A stretch of 14,555 bases of DNA from JAFAVZ01 sp036009105 (lineage in GTDB: Bacteria; Acidobacteriota; Thermoanaerobaculia; Gp7-AA8): NCBI GenBank assembly GCA_036009105.1, contig DASYMJ010000308.1:1-14555 (forward strand), read 5' to 3'. The translations under genes and the position numbers were made by a program. Shown one piece after another: positions 1 to 6,719 of the stretch; position 1 is the stretch's first letter, and every line of letters starts with the position of its first letter. The notes under the pieces were generated by a model, which was not told where the DNA came from, searched no databases, and saw nothing but the letters and a program-made list of their open reading frames with translations.

Positions 1-1
1 C

Positions 2-217
2 ATCGACGGCTTCGAGGTCGCGCGCGAGGTGCGCGCCCGCATGGGCGGCGACGTCGTGCTGGTGGCCGTCAGCGGCTTCGGCCAGCCGGAAGACAAGCGG
101 CGCGCCTTCGACTCCGGCTTTGACGAGCACATCACGAAACCGGCCGAGGTCAGCGACATCGAGAATGTGCTGCGCCGCTTCCCGCCCCGGAATACCCCTC
201 CCGCCGATCCGGTCTAA
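2..217 (+). CDS. C-terminal end of a receiver-domain protein (5' partial)
   Basis: The frame is open from the left edge and reads as the last 71 residues of a receiver (REC) domain, so the start lies outside the window. Visible REC landmarks are DGFEVAREVR (helix after the phosphorylation loop), the switch residue in AVSGFG (serine where threonine is also common), the GFDEHITKP stretch and its conserved lysine (codon 137-139). The ending looks like the receiver found at the C-terminus of hybrid histidine kinases (pattern GFD.H..KP), but a free-standing regulator cannot be excluded because everything before the phosphorylated aspartate is missing. It is followed 29 bp later by another receiver gene on the same strand, suggesting one operon. 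Confidence 0.8.
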   Translation: MDGFEVAREVRARMGGDVVLVAVSGFGQPEDKRRAFDSGFDEHITKPAEVSDIENVLRRFPPRNTPPADPV

Positions 218-246
218 ATAACCACGAGCAGTCGTCCCTGGAAACT

Positions 247-585
247 ATGAGCCCAACCGTCCTGGTGGTCGAAGACTACGCCGATCTCCGTTCCGCAATC
301 GCTGCCACCCTGATGCGGGGCGGCGAATACGCCTGCCACACCGTGCGCAGCGCGGAAGCGGCCGTCGACCTGCTGCGCGACCATCACTACGACACCATCC
401 TCCTCGCCCCCCGCCTTCCCATCAGCTCCGATCCGGTCATGCACTTCCTCGCCTCGACCCAGCCCGCCGAGCTGCCCAAGGTGGTGCTGATGACGGACGA
501 CGACTCGGATGAGCCGCCGCCCGCCACCCGCGTGCTCTCCAAGCCGTTCAATCACGAGGAGCTGCTGGCCGAAGTGGCGCGGTAG
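247..585 (+). CDS. Stand-alone receiver-domain protein lacking the phosphoacceptor aspartate
   Basis: A 112-residue protein consisting only of a CheY-like receiver. It keeps the acidic pair E9-D10, the switch threonine T83 and the conserved K99 (SKPF motif). The position where the phosphorylated aspartate is expected, after YDTILL, is alanine: A54, codon GCC at 406-408, one base away from GAC. It therefore looks like a pseudo-receiver that cannot be phosphorylated in the usual way and might work through constitutive binding. No output domain is present. The start at 247 has only a weak purine-rich ribosome site (CTGGAAACT). The gene follows the preceding receiver gene by 29 bp on the same strand. 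Its last 34 bp overlap the 3' end of the convergent serine hydrolase gene. Confidence 0.8.
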   Translation: MSPTVLVVEDYADLRSAIAATLMRGGEYACHTVRSAEAAVDLLRDHHYDTILLAPRLPISSDPVMHFLASTQPAELPKVVLMTDDDSDEPPPATRVLSKPFNHEELLAEVAR

Positions 586-2324
586 AACACCACCCGCTTG
601 TTCGCCGGGTCGTACGTCACCGCGTAGTCCTTCAGGAAGCGCGAGCCGATGTGCCCGGTGGGGAAGATCTCCACGATGTCGAGCCGTGGATTGGTGAGCA
701 CGGTCTGGCCGATCGTCACCTCGCCGATGAGGTCCGCGCCGTAGATGTCGAACTCATTGGACGGCGTCCGCGCGCGCCCCACCACCTTCGGCTCCTGCGA
801 CAGCTTCAGCGTTTTGGCCAGACTCATCGGCAGCGTGATCAGCGCCGGGCTGCCGCTGTCGATGTCCACCTTCGTCTTCCTCCCGGCCACGTCGATCTCG
901 ATGGCCGGCACGCCGCCGCGGTCGGTGGTGTACGGGATGGCCGTGGTGGGCAGGCTGCCGCCGTCGATGACGAAGCGGTTGTTCGGATAGTCGAAGGTGA
1001 CCAGGAGCGAGGTGAAGAGCGGCAGGCCGATGACGCCGTCCGTCCCTTCCAGCAATTCGCGGTTCGCTTCGGCAACGTCGATGGAGCCGAGGTGCGCGGT
1101 GCCGATGTCGACCGCGTCGATGTGCACCATGCGCATCGTCCGCCGGTTGTTGCCGCTCGGATCGCCGGCGATCGCCTCGCCCACCTGCGGCAGCCCGAGC
1201 TGCGAGACGATCGCGGGGCTGAGCTGCATCATGTGCCCGAAGCCGGTGTCGAAGGTGAAGCGGAACGGCCCCTTGCCGTTGACCTTCGCCTCGATCACCG
1301 GCAGGTGCCGCGAGAACGTCATCGGCACCTCGCAGCGCCCGCCGATCAGCACTTCGCCCGGTCCCTCCGCCGCTCCGGCGCGCCGCGGCTCCTTGCGCGG
1401 GCCGGCGCCGCCCATCATTTCGCGAGCCGAGCGCGCCACCTCCTGCGCCGCCGGCGGATCCTGATTGGCCAGCACCACCAGCGTGTACGGCGGCGCGATC
1501 TCCAGCACGGCGTTGATGCCGGGCGCGCCGCCGGCGATGCCGAGATTGCGCGCGCTGCCGCCGCCAAACATCCACTCCGTCCACTGGTGATCGAGCAGCT
1601 TCTCGCCGAGCAGGGCCTGGGAGAAACGGAGCATGTCCGCGGCGGTGGAGTAGCCGCCGCCCGCGGAGCTGCCGCGGCCGGGGAGGGTGGCGGTGTTCGG
1701 CCCGTTCCTGGTCATGCCGACGGCGCGGTTCGCCACCTTCTCTTCGACGGCGTACGAAGCGGTGTCGGTCATGCCGGCCGGCCTCGTGATGTGGTCGCGC
1801 ACGTAGTCGTAGTAGCTCTGTTTGGAGAGCTTCTCGATGATCAGGCCGAGGACGATGTAGCCGGCATTCGAGTAGCGCTCTCGCGTGCCGGGCTCGAACT
1901 CCAGCGGCTGGTCGGCGAAGAGCGGGACGAAGTCGCTCAGCTTGCGCAGCGAGGACGGCGGCGCCGCCTCGTAGCGCGGGCCGAAGATGTCGCCCAGGCC
2001 CGACTTGTGATCGAGCAGTTGCTGGATGGTGATGCGGGCGGCGTTCGGCGAGGGGAAGTCGGGGAGGTGCTTGCGCACGGTGTCATCGAGGGCGAGCTTG
2101 CCGTCCGCGGCGAGCTGCGCGATGGCCAGGCGGGTGAAGATCTTGTTGATGGAGCCGAGGTTGAATTTCGTGTCCATCCGGTTCTCGATTCCCTTCGCGG
2201 GATCGGCGAGCCCGGAGGCGCGCTGCATCACCGGCTTGCCGTCCTTGGCCAGCAGGACGACGCCGGAAAAGTCGGGGCCGACGGTGAGCGCGGAGAGTGT
2301 CAGTGCAGCGATGAGCATCATCAT
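552..2324 (-). CDS. Serine hydrolase (beta-lactamase family) fused to two-lobed aspartic protease
   Basis: A 590-residue fusion. Residues about 17-300 form a class C beta-lactamase / D-alanyl-D-alanine carboxypeptidase-like hydrolase: SxxK at S58-I-N-K61 and YxN at Y151-S-N153. The third box, usually HxG in this group, reads I263-A-G265 before GAPGIN. After a Gly/Pro/Arg-rich linker (about 305-330) come two retropepsin-like lobes. The first has FDTG (D359) and the DGVIGLPLF pattern, the second IDSG (D489), giving the aspartate pair of a pepsin-type active site. The N-terminus has a short hydrophobic stretch (residues 4-15) without a basic start, so export is likely but the signal peptide is atypical. 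The start is supported by AGGAGG five bases upstream. The gene lies 42 bp after the histidine kinase, behind a direct-repeat box shared with the regulator operon. The substrate is unknown; peptides or peptidoglycan stems are possible. Confidence 0.88.
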   Translation of the reverse strand: MMMLIAALTLSALTVGPDFSGVVLLAKDGKPVMQRASGLADPAKGIENRMDTKFNLGSINKIFTRLAIAQLAADGKLALDDTVRKHLPDFPSPNAARITIQQLLDHKSGLGDIFGPRYEAAPPSSLRKLSDFVPLFADQPLEFEPGTRERYSNAGYIVLGLIIEKLSKQSYYDYVRDHITRPAGMTDTASYAVEEKVANRAVGMTRNGPNTATLPGRGSSAGGGYSTAADMLRFSQALLGEKLLDHQWTEWMFGGGSARNLGIAGGAPGINAVLEIAPPYTLVVLANQDPPAAQEVARSAREMMGGAGPRKEPRRAGAAEGPGEVLIGGRCEVPMTFSRHLPVIEAKVNGKGPFRFTFDTGFGHMMQLSPAIVSQLGLPQVGEAIAGDPSGNNRRTMRMVHIDAVDIGTAHLGSIDVAEANRELLEGTDGVIGLPLFTSLLVTFDYPNNRFVIDGGSLPTTAIPYTTDRGGVPAIEIDVAGRKTKVDIDSGSPALITLPMSLAKTLKLSQEPKVVGRARTPSNEFDIYGADLIGEVTIGQTVLTNPRLDIVEIFPTGHIGSRFLKDYAVTYDPANKRVVFYRATSASSSS

Positions 2325-2329
2325 GATTG

Positions 2330-2335
2330 CCTCCT
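2330..2335 (-). promoter_or_regulatory. Ribosome binding site of the serine hydrolase gene
   Basis: Reads AGGAGG on the minus strand, five bases before the first of three consecutive ATG codons. This perfect Shine-Dalgarno sequence fixes translation at 2324, or at one of the next two ATGs. Confidence 0.75.
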
Positions 2336-2356
2336 GCCCCGAGACTACGCGGCAGT

Positions 2357-2374
2357 TGTGAAGCGCTCATGAAG
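2357..2374 (-). promoter_or_regulatory. Putative response-regulator box upstream of serine hydrolase (box A)
   Basis: On the minus strand it reads CTTCATG-N4-CTTCACA followed by ACT, a direct repeat with 11-bp period, 33-50 bases before the serine hydrolase start and overlapping the end of the histidine kinase gene. The core CTTCACAACT is identical to that of the box ahead of the regulator gene at 4098-4115. OmpR/PhoB-family regulators typically bind such head-to-tail half sites one helical turn apart. A weak -10-like TAGTCT lies 9 bases downstream of the second half site. Binding is inferred. Confidence 0.5.
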
Positions 2375-3419
2375 ATGCGGGCAGCGTGAAGGTGAAGGTC
2401 GAGCCTTTGCCGGCCTCGCTCTCCGCCCACACCCGCCCGCCATGCGCGGCGACGAGCTGCTGCACGATGGCCAGCCCAAGGCCCGCGCCGCCGGTGTCGC
2501 GGGAGCGGGAAGGGTCGACGTGGTAGAAGCGCTCGAAGATGCGGGGCAGCTCTTCCGCCGGGATGCCCGCGCCGCGGTCTTGCACGCGGATCCGCACCTC
2601 GGAGCCGCTTCTTTCCCAGGCTACCCGCACGTCATCGGCGTGCGTGAAGGCGTTGTCGAGCAGGTTGGTGAGGATCTGCAGCACCCGTCTGGCGTCGGCC
2701 AGGACCATGGTCTCTTCATCACCTTCCAGCTTCACGCTTCGTCCGGCGACTGCCCGCCTGACCAGCGGCGCGATCGCCACCGGCTGCTGATCGATGGTCA
2801 ACTTGCCTGCATCGGCCAGGGCGAGGTCCTGCAGGTCATCCACGAGCGTGGCCAGATGCATCGTCTCCTGATGGAGCGACTCGATGCGCTCCGCCGTCGG
2901 CTCGGTGAGGCCGTCCTGCATCGACTCGAGCTCGCAGCGGATGTTGGTCAGCGGCGCGCGCAGCTCATGCGCCACATCGCCCACCATCCGCCTGCGCAGC
3001 TCCTCCGTGCGCGCTACGGCGGCGGCCATGGCGTTGAAGCCGCGCGCCAGCTCCTCCAGCTCCGCGCCGCCCGCCGGCTCGACCCGAACGGCGAGGTCGC
3101 CCGCTTCCATTTGCCGGGTGGCCGCGGTGAGGCGCTCGATGGGGACGGTGGTCCAGCGCGCGATGGCCACCGCCATGACGACGCCGAACAGCGCCGCGCC
3201 GAGGAAGGTGAGAAGGAGGGCGCGGTCGAGGTTGCGGGTGGGGGGCGGCAGCTGGTGAGGGAACCGGAGTTGCGGCTCGCCCGGCCCCTTCAGCAGCACT
3301 TTGCGGATCTCCACGTGCGCCACGCGCAGGGAGATGAGCGAGACGCTGCCGATGGTCACGGCGAGCAAGACGGCGACGAGCGCGATCAAACGGCCGCGCA
3401 GGGTGCGGAGGGGGCGCAT
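2367..3419 (-). CDS. Sensor histidine kinase (HAMP-HisKA-HATPase_c)
   Basis: A 350-residue membrane kinase. Order: transmembrane helix about 11-31, a very short periplasmic stretch of about 33 residues (34-66), second helix about 67-87, HAMP linker about 88-140, dimerisation/phosphotransfer domain with the H box DVAHELRAPL (H151), then the ATPase domain with N box LTNLLDNA (N252, N256), G1 box DRGAGI (D281) and G2 box GGAGLGL (311-316). All catalytic boxes are intact, and the layout resembles BaeS-type kinases. The tiny outer loop argues against a large ligand-binding sensor domain; sensing through the membrane or a partner protein is more likely. The start codon follows the regulator's TGA after one base, so translation is probably coupled. 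No clear separate ribosome site is visible. Confidence 0.92.
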   Translation of the reverse strand: MRPLRTLRGRLIALVAVLLAVTIGSVSLISLRVAHVEIRKVLLKGPGEPQLRFPHQLPPPTRNLDRALLLTFLGAALFGVVMAVAIARWTTVPIERLTAATRQMEAGDLAVRVEPAGGAELEELARGFNAMAAAVARTEELRRRMVGDVAHELRAPLTNIRCELESMQDGLTEPTAERIESLHQETMHLATLVDDLQDLALADAGKLTIDQQPVAIAPLVRRAVAGRSVKLEGDEETMVLADARRVLQILTNLLDNAFTHADDVRVAWERSGSEVRIRVQDRGAGIPAEELPRIFERFYHVDPSRSRDTGGAGLGLAIVQQLVAAHGGRVWAESEAGKGSTFTFTLPASS

Positions 3420-3420
3420 G

Positions 3421-4077
3421 TCAGGCCACCAGTTTGTAGCCGATCCCGAAGACGGTGACGATCGTGGCGCTCCCCACCTTTCGTCTCAGATTCTTGACGT
3501 GCGCATCGACGGTGCGGTCCAGCCCCTCGAAATCATCGCCCAGGGCTTGCCTGGCCAACTCCTCCCTCCGGAACACCCGTCCCGGATGCCTGGCCATGAT
3601 GGTCAACATCTTGAGCTCGGTCGCGGTGAGCTTCACCTGCTCGCCGTCGATGGTGACCTCGCACCTCTCCTCATCGATCTCCAGCCTTCCCGCCACGATC
3701 CTGCGCCCCTTGCTCCGCGCTCTGCGCAGGACCGCCTCCACGCGCGCCACGAGCTCCCGCGGCGAGAACGGCTTGGTGAGGTAGTCATCCGCCCCCGTGG
3801 CCAGCCCGGTCACCTTGTCCTCTTCGGTCGACCGCGCGGTGAGCATGATGACCGGGACGCCGTTCTGCTCCCGCCGCAGCCTCGCGCACACCTCCACCCC
3901 GCCCACCCCCGGCAACATCAGATCGAGCACCACGAGGTCCGGCGCCCACGTCCTGGCCAGCTCCAACGCCCGCGTGCCGTCCCGGGCCTGCGCGGTGGCG
4001 TAGCCGGCGTGGGCCAGGTACCGGTCGAGGACGTCGCAGACCTTGGGGTCGTCATCGACGATGAGCACGCGCCGCAT
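3421..4077 (-). CDS. OmpR-family response regulator
   Basis: A 218-residue regulator with an intact receiver (acidic pair D8-D9, phosphoacceptor D52, switch T80, K102) and a C-terminal winged-helix DNA-binding domain from about 125. The latter has the LTATELKML start, the RVFRREEL segment and the DRTVDAHVKNLRRK recognition helix typical of OmpR/PhoB proteins. It forms a two-gene operon with the kinase. A direct-repeat box lies 21-38 bases upstream of the start and is repeated in front of the serine hydrolase gene, suggesting autoregulation plus one local target. The start at 4077 gives the canonical MRRVLIVDDD beginning; an ATG eight bases upstream is out of frame. Confidence 0.93.
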   Translation of the reverse strand: MRRVLIVDDDPKVCDVLDRYLAHAGYATAQARDGTRALELARTWAPDLVVLDLMLPGVGGVEVCARLRREQNGVPVIMLTARSTEEDKVTGLATGADDYLTKPFSPRELVARVEAVLRRARSKGRRIVAGRLEIDEERCEVTIDGEQVKLTATELKMLTIMARHPGRVFRREELARQALGDDFEGLDRTVDAHVKNLRRKVGSATIVTVFGIGYKLVA

Positions 4078-4097
4078 GGGGCCATGGTAGGGGGAGT

Positions 4098-4115
4098 TGT
4101 GAAGATGGTGTGAAG
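4098..4115 (-). promoter_or_regulatory. Putative response-regulator box upstream of the two-component operon (box B)
   Basis: On the minus strand it reads CTTCACA-N4-CTTCACA followed by ACT: two perfect 7-bp direct repeats with an 11-bp period in the 43-bp gap before the regulator gene. The same core occurs at 2357-2374. A -10-like TACCAT begins 8 bases after the second repeat, which would place the box over the -35 region, the usual position for activation by OmpR-type regulators. The function is inferred from position and symmetry. Confidence 0.55.
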
Positions 4116-4120
4116 GGGAC

Positions 4121-6670
4121 TCAGGGTCCCTGGAGCTTCAACGAAACACTTGCCACGATCTGCCAGGGATCCCTCACCAGGCCCGCGAGCTCGATCGCTC
4201 GCGAGCGGTGGTAGTAGGCTCCCTTCAGCGACCAAGTCACGCTTTTCGGAGATTCCACTTGGAATTCGAGGTTACCCTCGATGCCGCCTGACGTGGAGCC
4301 GTTGACCGGATGCGAGAACCGATAGACGTGCAGCGATGCAATGGTCGCTCTCGACGCGACGCTCTCAGGCGTGCCGAGGAGACCGGCGATCAACGCGAGG
4401 AAGCTGGCGCGTGCGTCCGACCACCGAATGCCGCCGTACCACTTGTTCTCCAAGCCGCGTCCGATCACCGGCTGATAGAGATCGCTCTTCGAGATCTGGG
4501 ACAGAAAGATGACGTCGTTCGCGAAGCCGGCCGTTTCGCCGAGGTATCCCTCGTCTCGCGATGTGGACGAGTTGTCTCCGCTGCCTCGAGCAACTGTGAA
4601 CGTCGGACCATAGGCCGGCCGGCTTTTGATAGTTTTCTCGAAGAGAGGTGCGCTTCCGCTCCAGTTCCATCCCCATGAGAGCAGCCCTACCGTACCGCGA
4701 CCGTCCGTGAGGACGTCCGTGTCCGGGTCAAGGGAGCCGGCGTGTCGCTCGCTGTGGTAGGCGGCTGCTGTCAATGTCGTGTTTTGGATGCTCGTGAACG
4801 TCAATCGTGTTTCCGCGCCGAACGTCAGGAAGGTGAACGGTTGCTTTTGTGGCTGGCTGTTCTTGTTTTTTCCGTAGGCGAAAGTGAGATCCGTTCCATC
4901 GAGTGACCGGAAGTTGGGCAACGTAAGGTTCTTCGCTTGCAGAAGACCTACGTAGTAGTCGTCGGTTTTCGTCGTCACCGAATCATCCGTGCTATCAGCT
5001 TCGATCCTCCCCCGGTGAATGATGTAGCTTCCGGCTAATTTCTTGTACGCCAGCAGTACGCCTTCGCCTCGCTCAGCGAGTGCGATTCCCGACGATGGCC
5101 GTGCGAAGAGGAACTGCCCGAATTGCACGGTCAAATTGCGGGCGCCGAATACCTTGGCCTGATACTCCGCGACTTTGATCGCACGGGTGGAGTCGTCCCC
5201 ACCGAAATCGCCTTGCTTGAATTGCAGCGAGACGCTGCTGTCGAAAATACCGCCGGTGAACTCGATAGCTGTGGTCCCGCCACCGATCGTATGCCGGTTG
5301 TGACTGACGAAATCGTTTGTGAGGTCGTACGCCGATTGTCCGTCCATTCCCAAGCCGATGGCGAACTTCGCCGGAATCGTGACCAACTCTTTCTCTTTTT
5401 TCTCACGCAGCCTGACGTAGGCATTGGCATTTGGCGGCAGCGTCGTCTGGCCGAAAAAAGAGACGTTGAAGCTGATGATGTCATTGGGGTTGTGCTGGAG
5501 GGTCCCGAGAGAGAACCGCGCAATGTGACCGGGCCGGATCGTGGCCACAGCGGCACACTTCACCTTTCCGTCGGCGCGGTCGCAATTCCCGATCGCAACG
5601 TCCTGATCGAAGGCAGCGCTCGTGACGGTACTATGGTTGAACGTTCCATCACTGGTCCACGACCCGGTGGGAAGCCGGAAAGGAACCGGAGACTCCGGAC
5701 TGTAGCTGCGAAGGAGATTCGCGGCGGCTCCGATCGCTTCGGCCGACGGCTCGCGCACGGAGTTGAAGGCCGTCTGAAGTTCGCGGCGAACGGCCTCGAC
5801 CTCCCGTAGGTTCAAAGTTGCATTGAGCTCCTTGGTCACGGCCTCCATGAGAGCCGCTTTGGCTAGTTTCGTCCGTTCCGAAGCGAACTGCTTTTTGATG
5901 GCCGCTGCCCCGTTCTCGTCAATTGCAGTATCGAGCGTCCCGACTGCACCCTTCGGCGGCGGCAACGGCGCGCATGACACGGCGGCCGCCGCACCATCTG
6001 GAAGTTCCTCCCGGAGGGCGAGCGCTTGGACAATCGAACAGAAGGGAACGTCTGGCGGAGCGCTATCTCTGATCAGGTGCATGAGGAGGGCGGTCGCCTC
6101 ATTTTCCAGCAGTGTCTGGAATTCTCCTTCCCGGTCCCGAGGCTGCGGATTCGCAGCGCACAATTTGCAGGTCGCCGACCAATAAAGGCGCTCGACAAGG
6201 CACGCGGGCGATTTTGCATTGCACGTAGCAAAATTCGGCGGCTCGTCGCCGACGGCTTCAAGCGACTCCATCAGGACGCGAAGCTCTTCGACGCGCTCCA
6301 ATGCATCGGTCGTCGCCAGATCACACTGATATGCCGACTTCAGATTGTTGGAAAACACGCGACAGACTACGTCCGCCATCGTTGCACTTCCGCGCTGTAG
6401 CCGTGCGGTCGCGAATGCGCGGTTGAACTCCGCCGACGTATAGATGAACGGCATCGTGACGACGAATGTGCGGTCCGGCGTGGTGTTATAGAACTCGACT
6501 GCTCTGTTTCCGATGGCTGGCACGTTCGCCGGATTCAGATATGTCCAATCTGATATCCCCGTGCTGTCCAGCGGTATCCGGACGCGATCGGGCGATGGCT
6601 GGGCGGAACTACGGGCAGAAACGATCACCGCAAGGATCGTGAGCAGTGCGGCCGGTATCCTGTTGCGCAT
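4121..6670 (-). CDS. Unrecognised exported protein, cysteine-paired N-terminal half and beta-rich C-terminal half
   Basis: I do not recognise a family. The start at 6670 is chosen because AAGGAG lies seven bases upstream and the product begins MRNRIPAALLTILAV, a normal signal peptide with likely cleavage after SSA-Q24; 849 residues. An in-frame ATG at 6748 would add 26 residues, lose this signal layout and overlap the upstream gene. The mature N-terminal half holds ten cysteines in five close pairs (C103/C116, C150/C157, C168/C171, C211/C233, C363/C372) and a helical, charged stretch at about 247-322. From about 375 on there are no cysteines. Alternating polar/aromatic strands such as YYVGLLQ, LTFAYGK and WSLKGAYY suggest an outer-membrane barrel or beta-sandwich. 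GC is lower than in the neighbours: 33/60 at 4801-4860 against 46/60 at 8101-8160. It lies in a run of minus-strand genes with 43-49 bp gaps. Confidence 0.8.
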   Translation of the reverse strand: MRNRIPAALLTILAVIVSARSSAQPSPDRVRIPLDSTGISDWTYLNPANVPAIGNRAVEFYNTTPDRTFVVTMPFIYTSAEFNRAFATARLQRGSATMADVVCRVFSNNLKSAYQCDLATTDALERVEELRVLMESLEAVGDEPPNFATCNAKSPACLVERLYWSATCKLCAANPQPRDREGEFQTLLENEATALLMHLIRDSAPPDVPFCSIVQALALREELPDGAAAAVSCAPLPPPKGAVGTLDTAIDENGAAAIKKQFASERTKLAKAALMEAVTKELNATLNLREVEAVRRELQTAFNSVREPSAEAIGAAANLLRSYSPESPVPFRLPTGSWTSDGTFNHSTVTSAAFDQDVAIGNCDRADGKVKCAAVATIRPGHIARFSLGTLQHNPNDIISFNVSFFGQTTLPPNANAYVRLREKKEKELVTIPAKFAIGLGMDGQSAYDLTNDFVSHNRHTIGGGTTAIEFTGGIFDSSVSLQFKQGDFGGDDSTRAIKVAEYQAKVFGARNLTVQFGQFLFARPSSGIALAERGEGVLLAYKKLAGSYIIHRGRIEADSTDDSVTTKTDDYYVGLLQAKNLTLPNFRSLDGTDLTFAYGKNKNSQPQKQPFTFLTFGAETRLTFTSIQNTTLTAAAYHSERHAGSLDPDTDVLTDGRGTVGLLSWGWNWSGSAPLFEKTIKSRPAYGPTFTVARGSGDNSSTSRDEGYLGETAGFANDVIFLSQISKSDLYQPVIGRGLENKWYGGIRWSDARASFLALIAGLLGTPESVASRATIASLHVYRFSHPVNGSTSGGIEGNLEFQVESPKSVTWSLKGAYYHRSRAIELAGLVRDPWQIVASVSLKLQGP

Positions 6671-6677
6671 AAGCGTG

Positions 6678-6683
6678 CTCCTT
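6678..6683 (-). promoter_or_regulatory. Ribosome binding site deciding the start at 6670
   Basis: Reads AAGGAG on the minus strand, seven bases before the ATG at 6670. It supports that start over the in-frame ATG at 6748. Confidence 0.7.
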
Positions 6684-6719
6684 TTCCAATAGAAGGACGG
6701 GAACGCGGTTTTCCCCTTG

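Noticed and set aside
651..2372. Long plus-strand open frame (573 codons) opposite the serine hydrolase
   Set aside because: The product is Arg/His/Gln/Asp-rich low-complexity protein with no motifs, typical of an antisense shadow in high-GC DNA; the minus strand carries clear catalytic motifs.
4116..4130. Small hairpin GGGAC-TCAGG-GTCCC at the end of the cysteine-rich protein gene
   Set aside because: It has only a 5-bp stem and no T run, and overlaps the stop codon; too weak to call a terminator.
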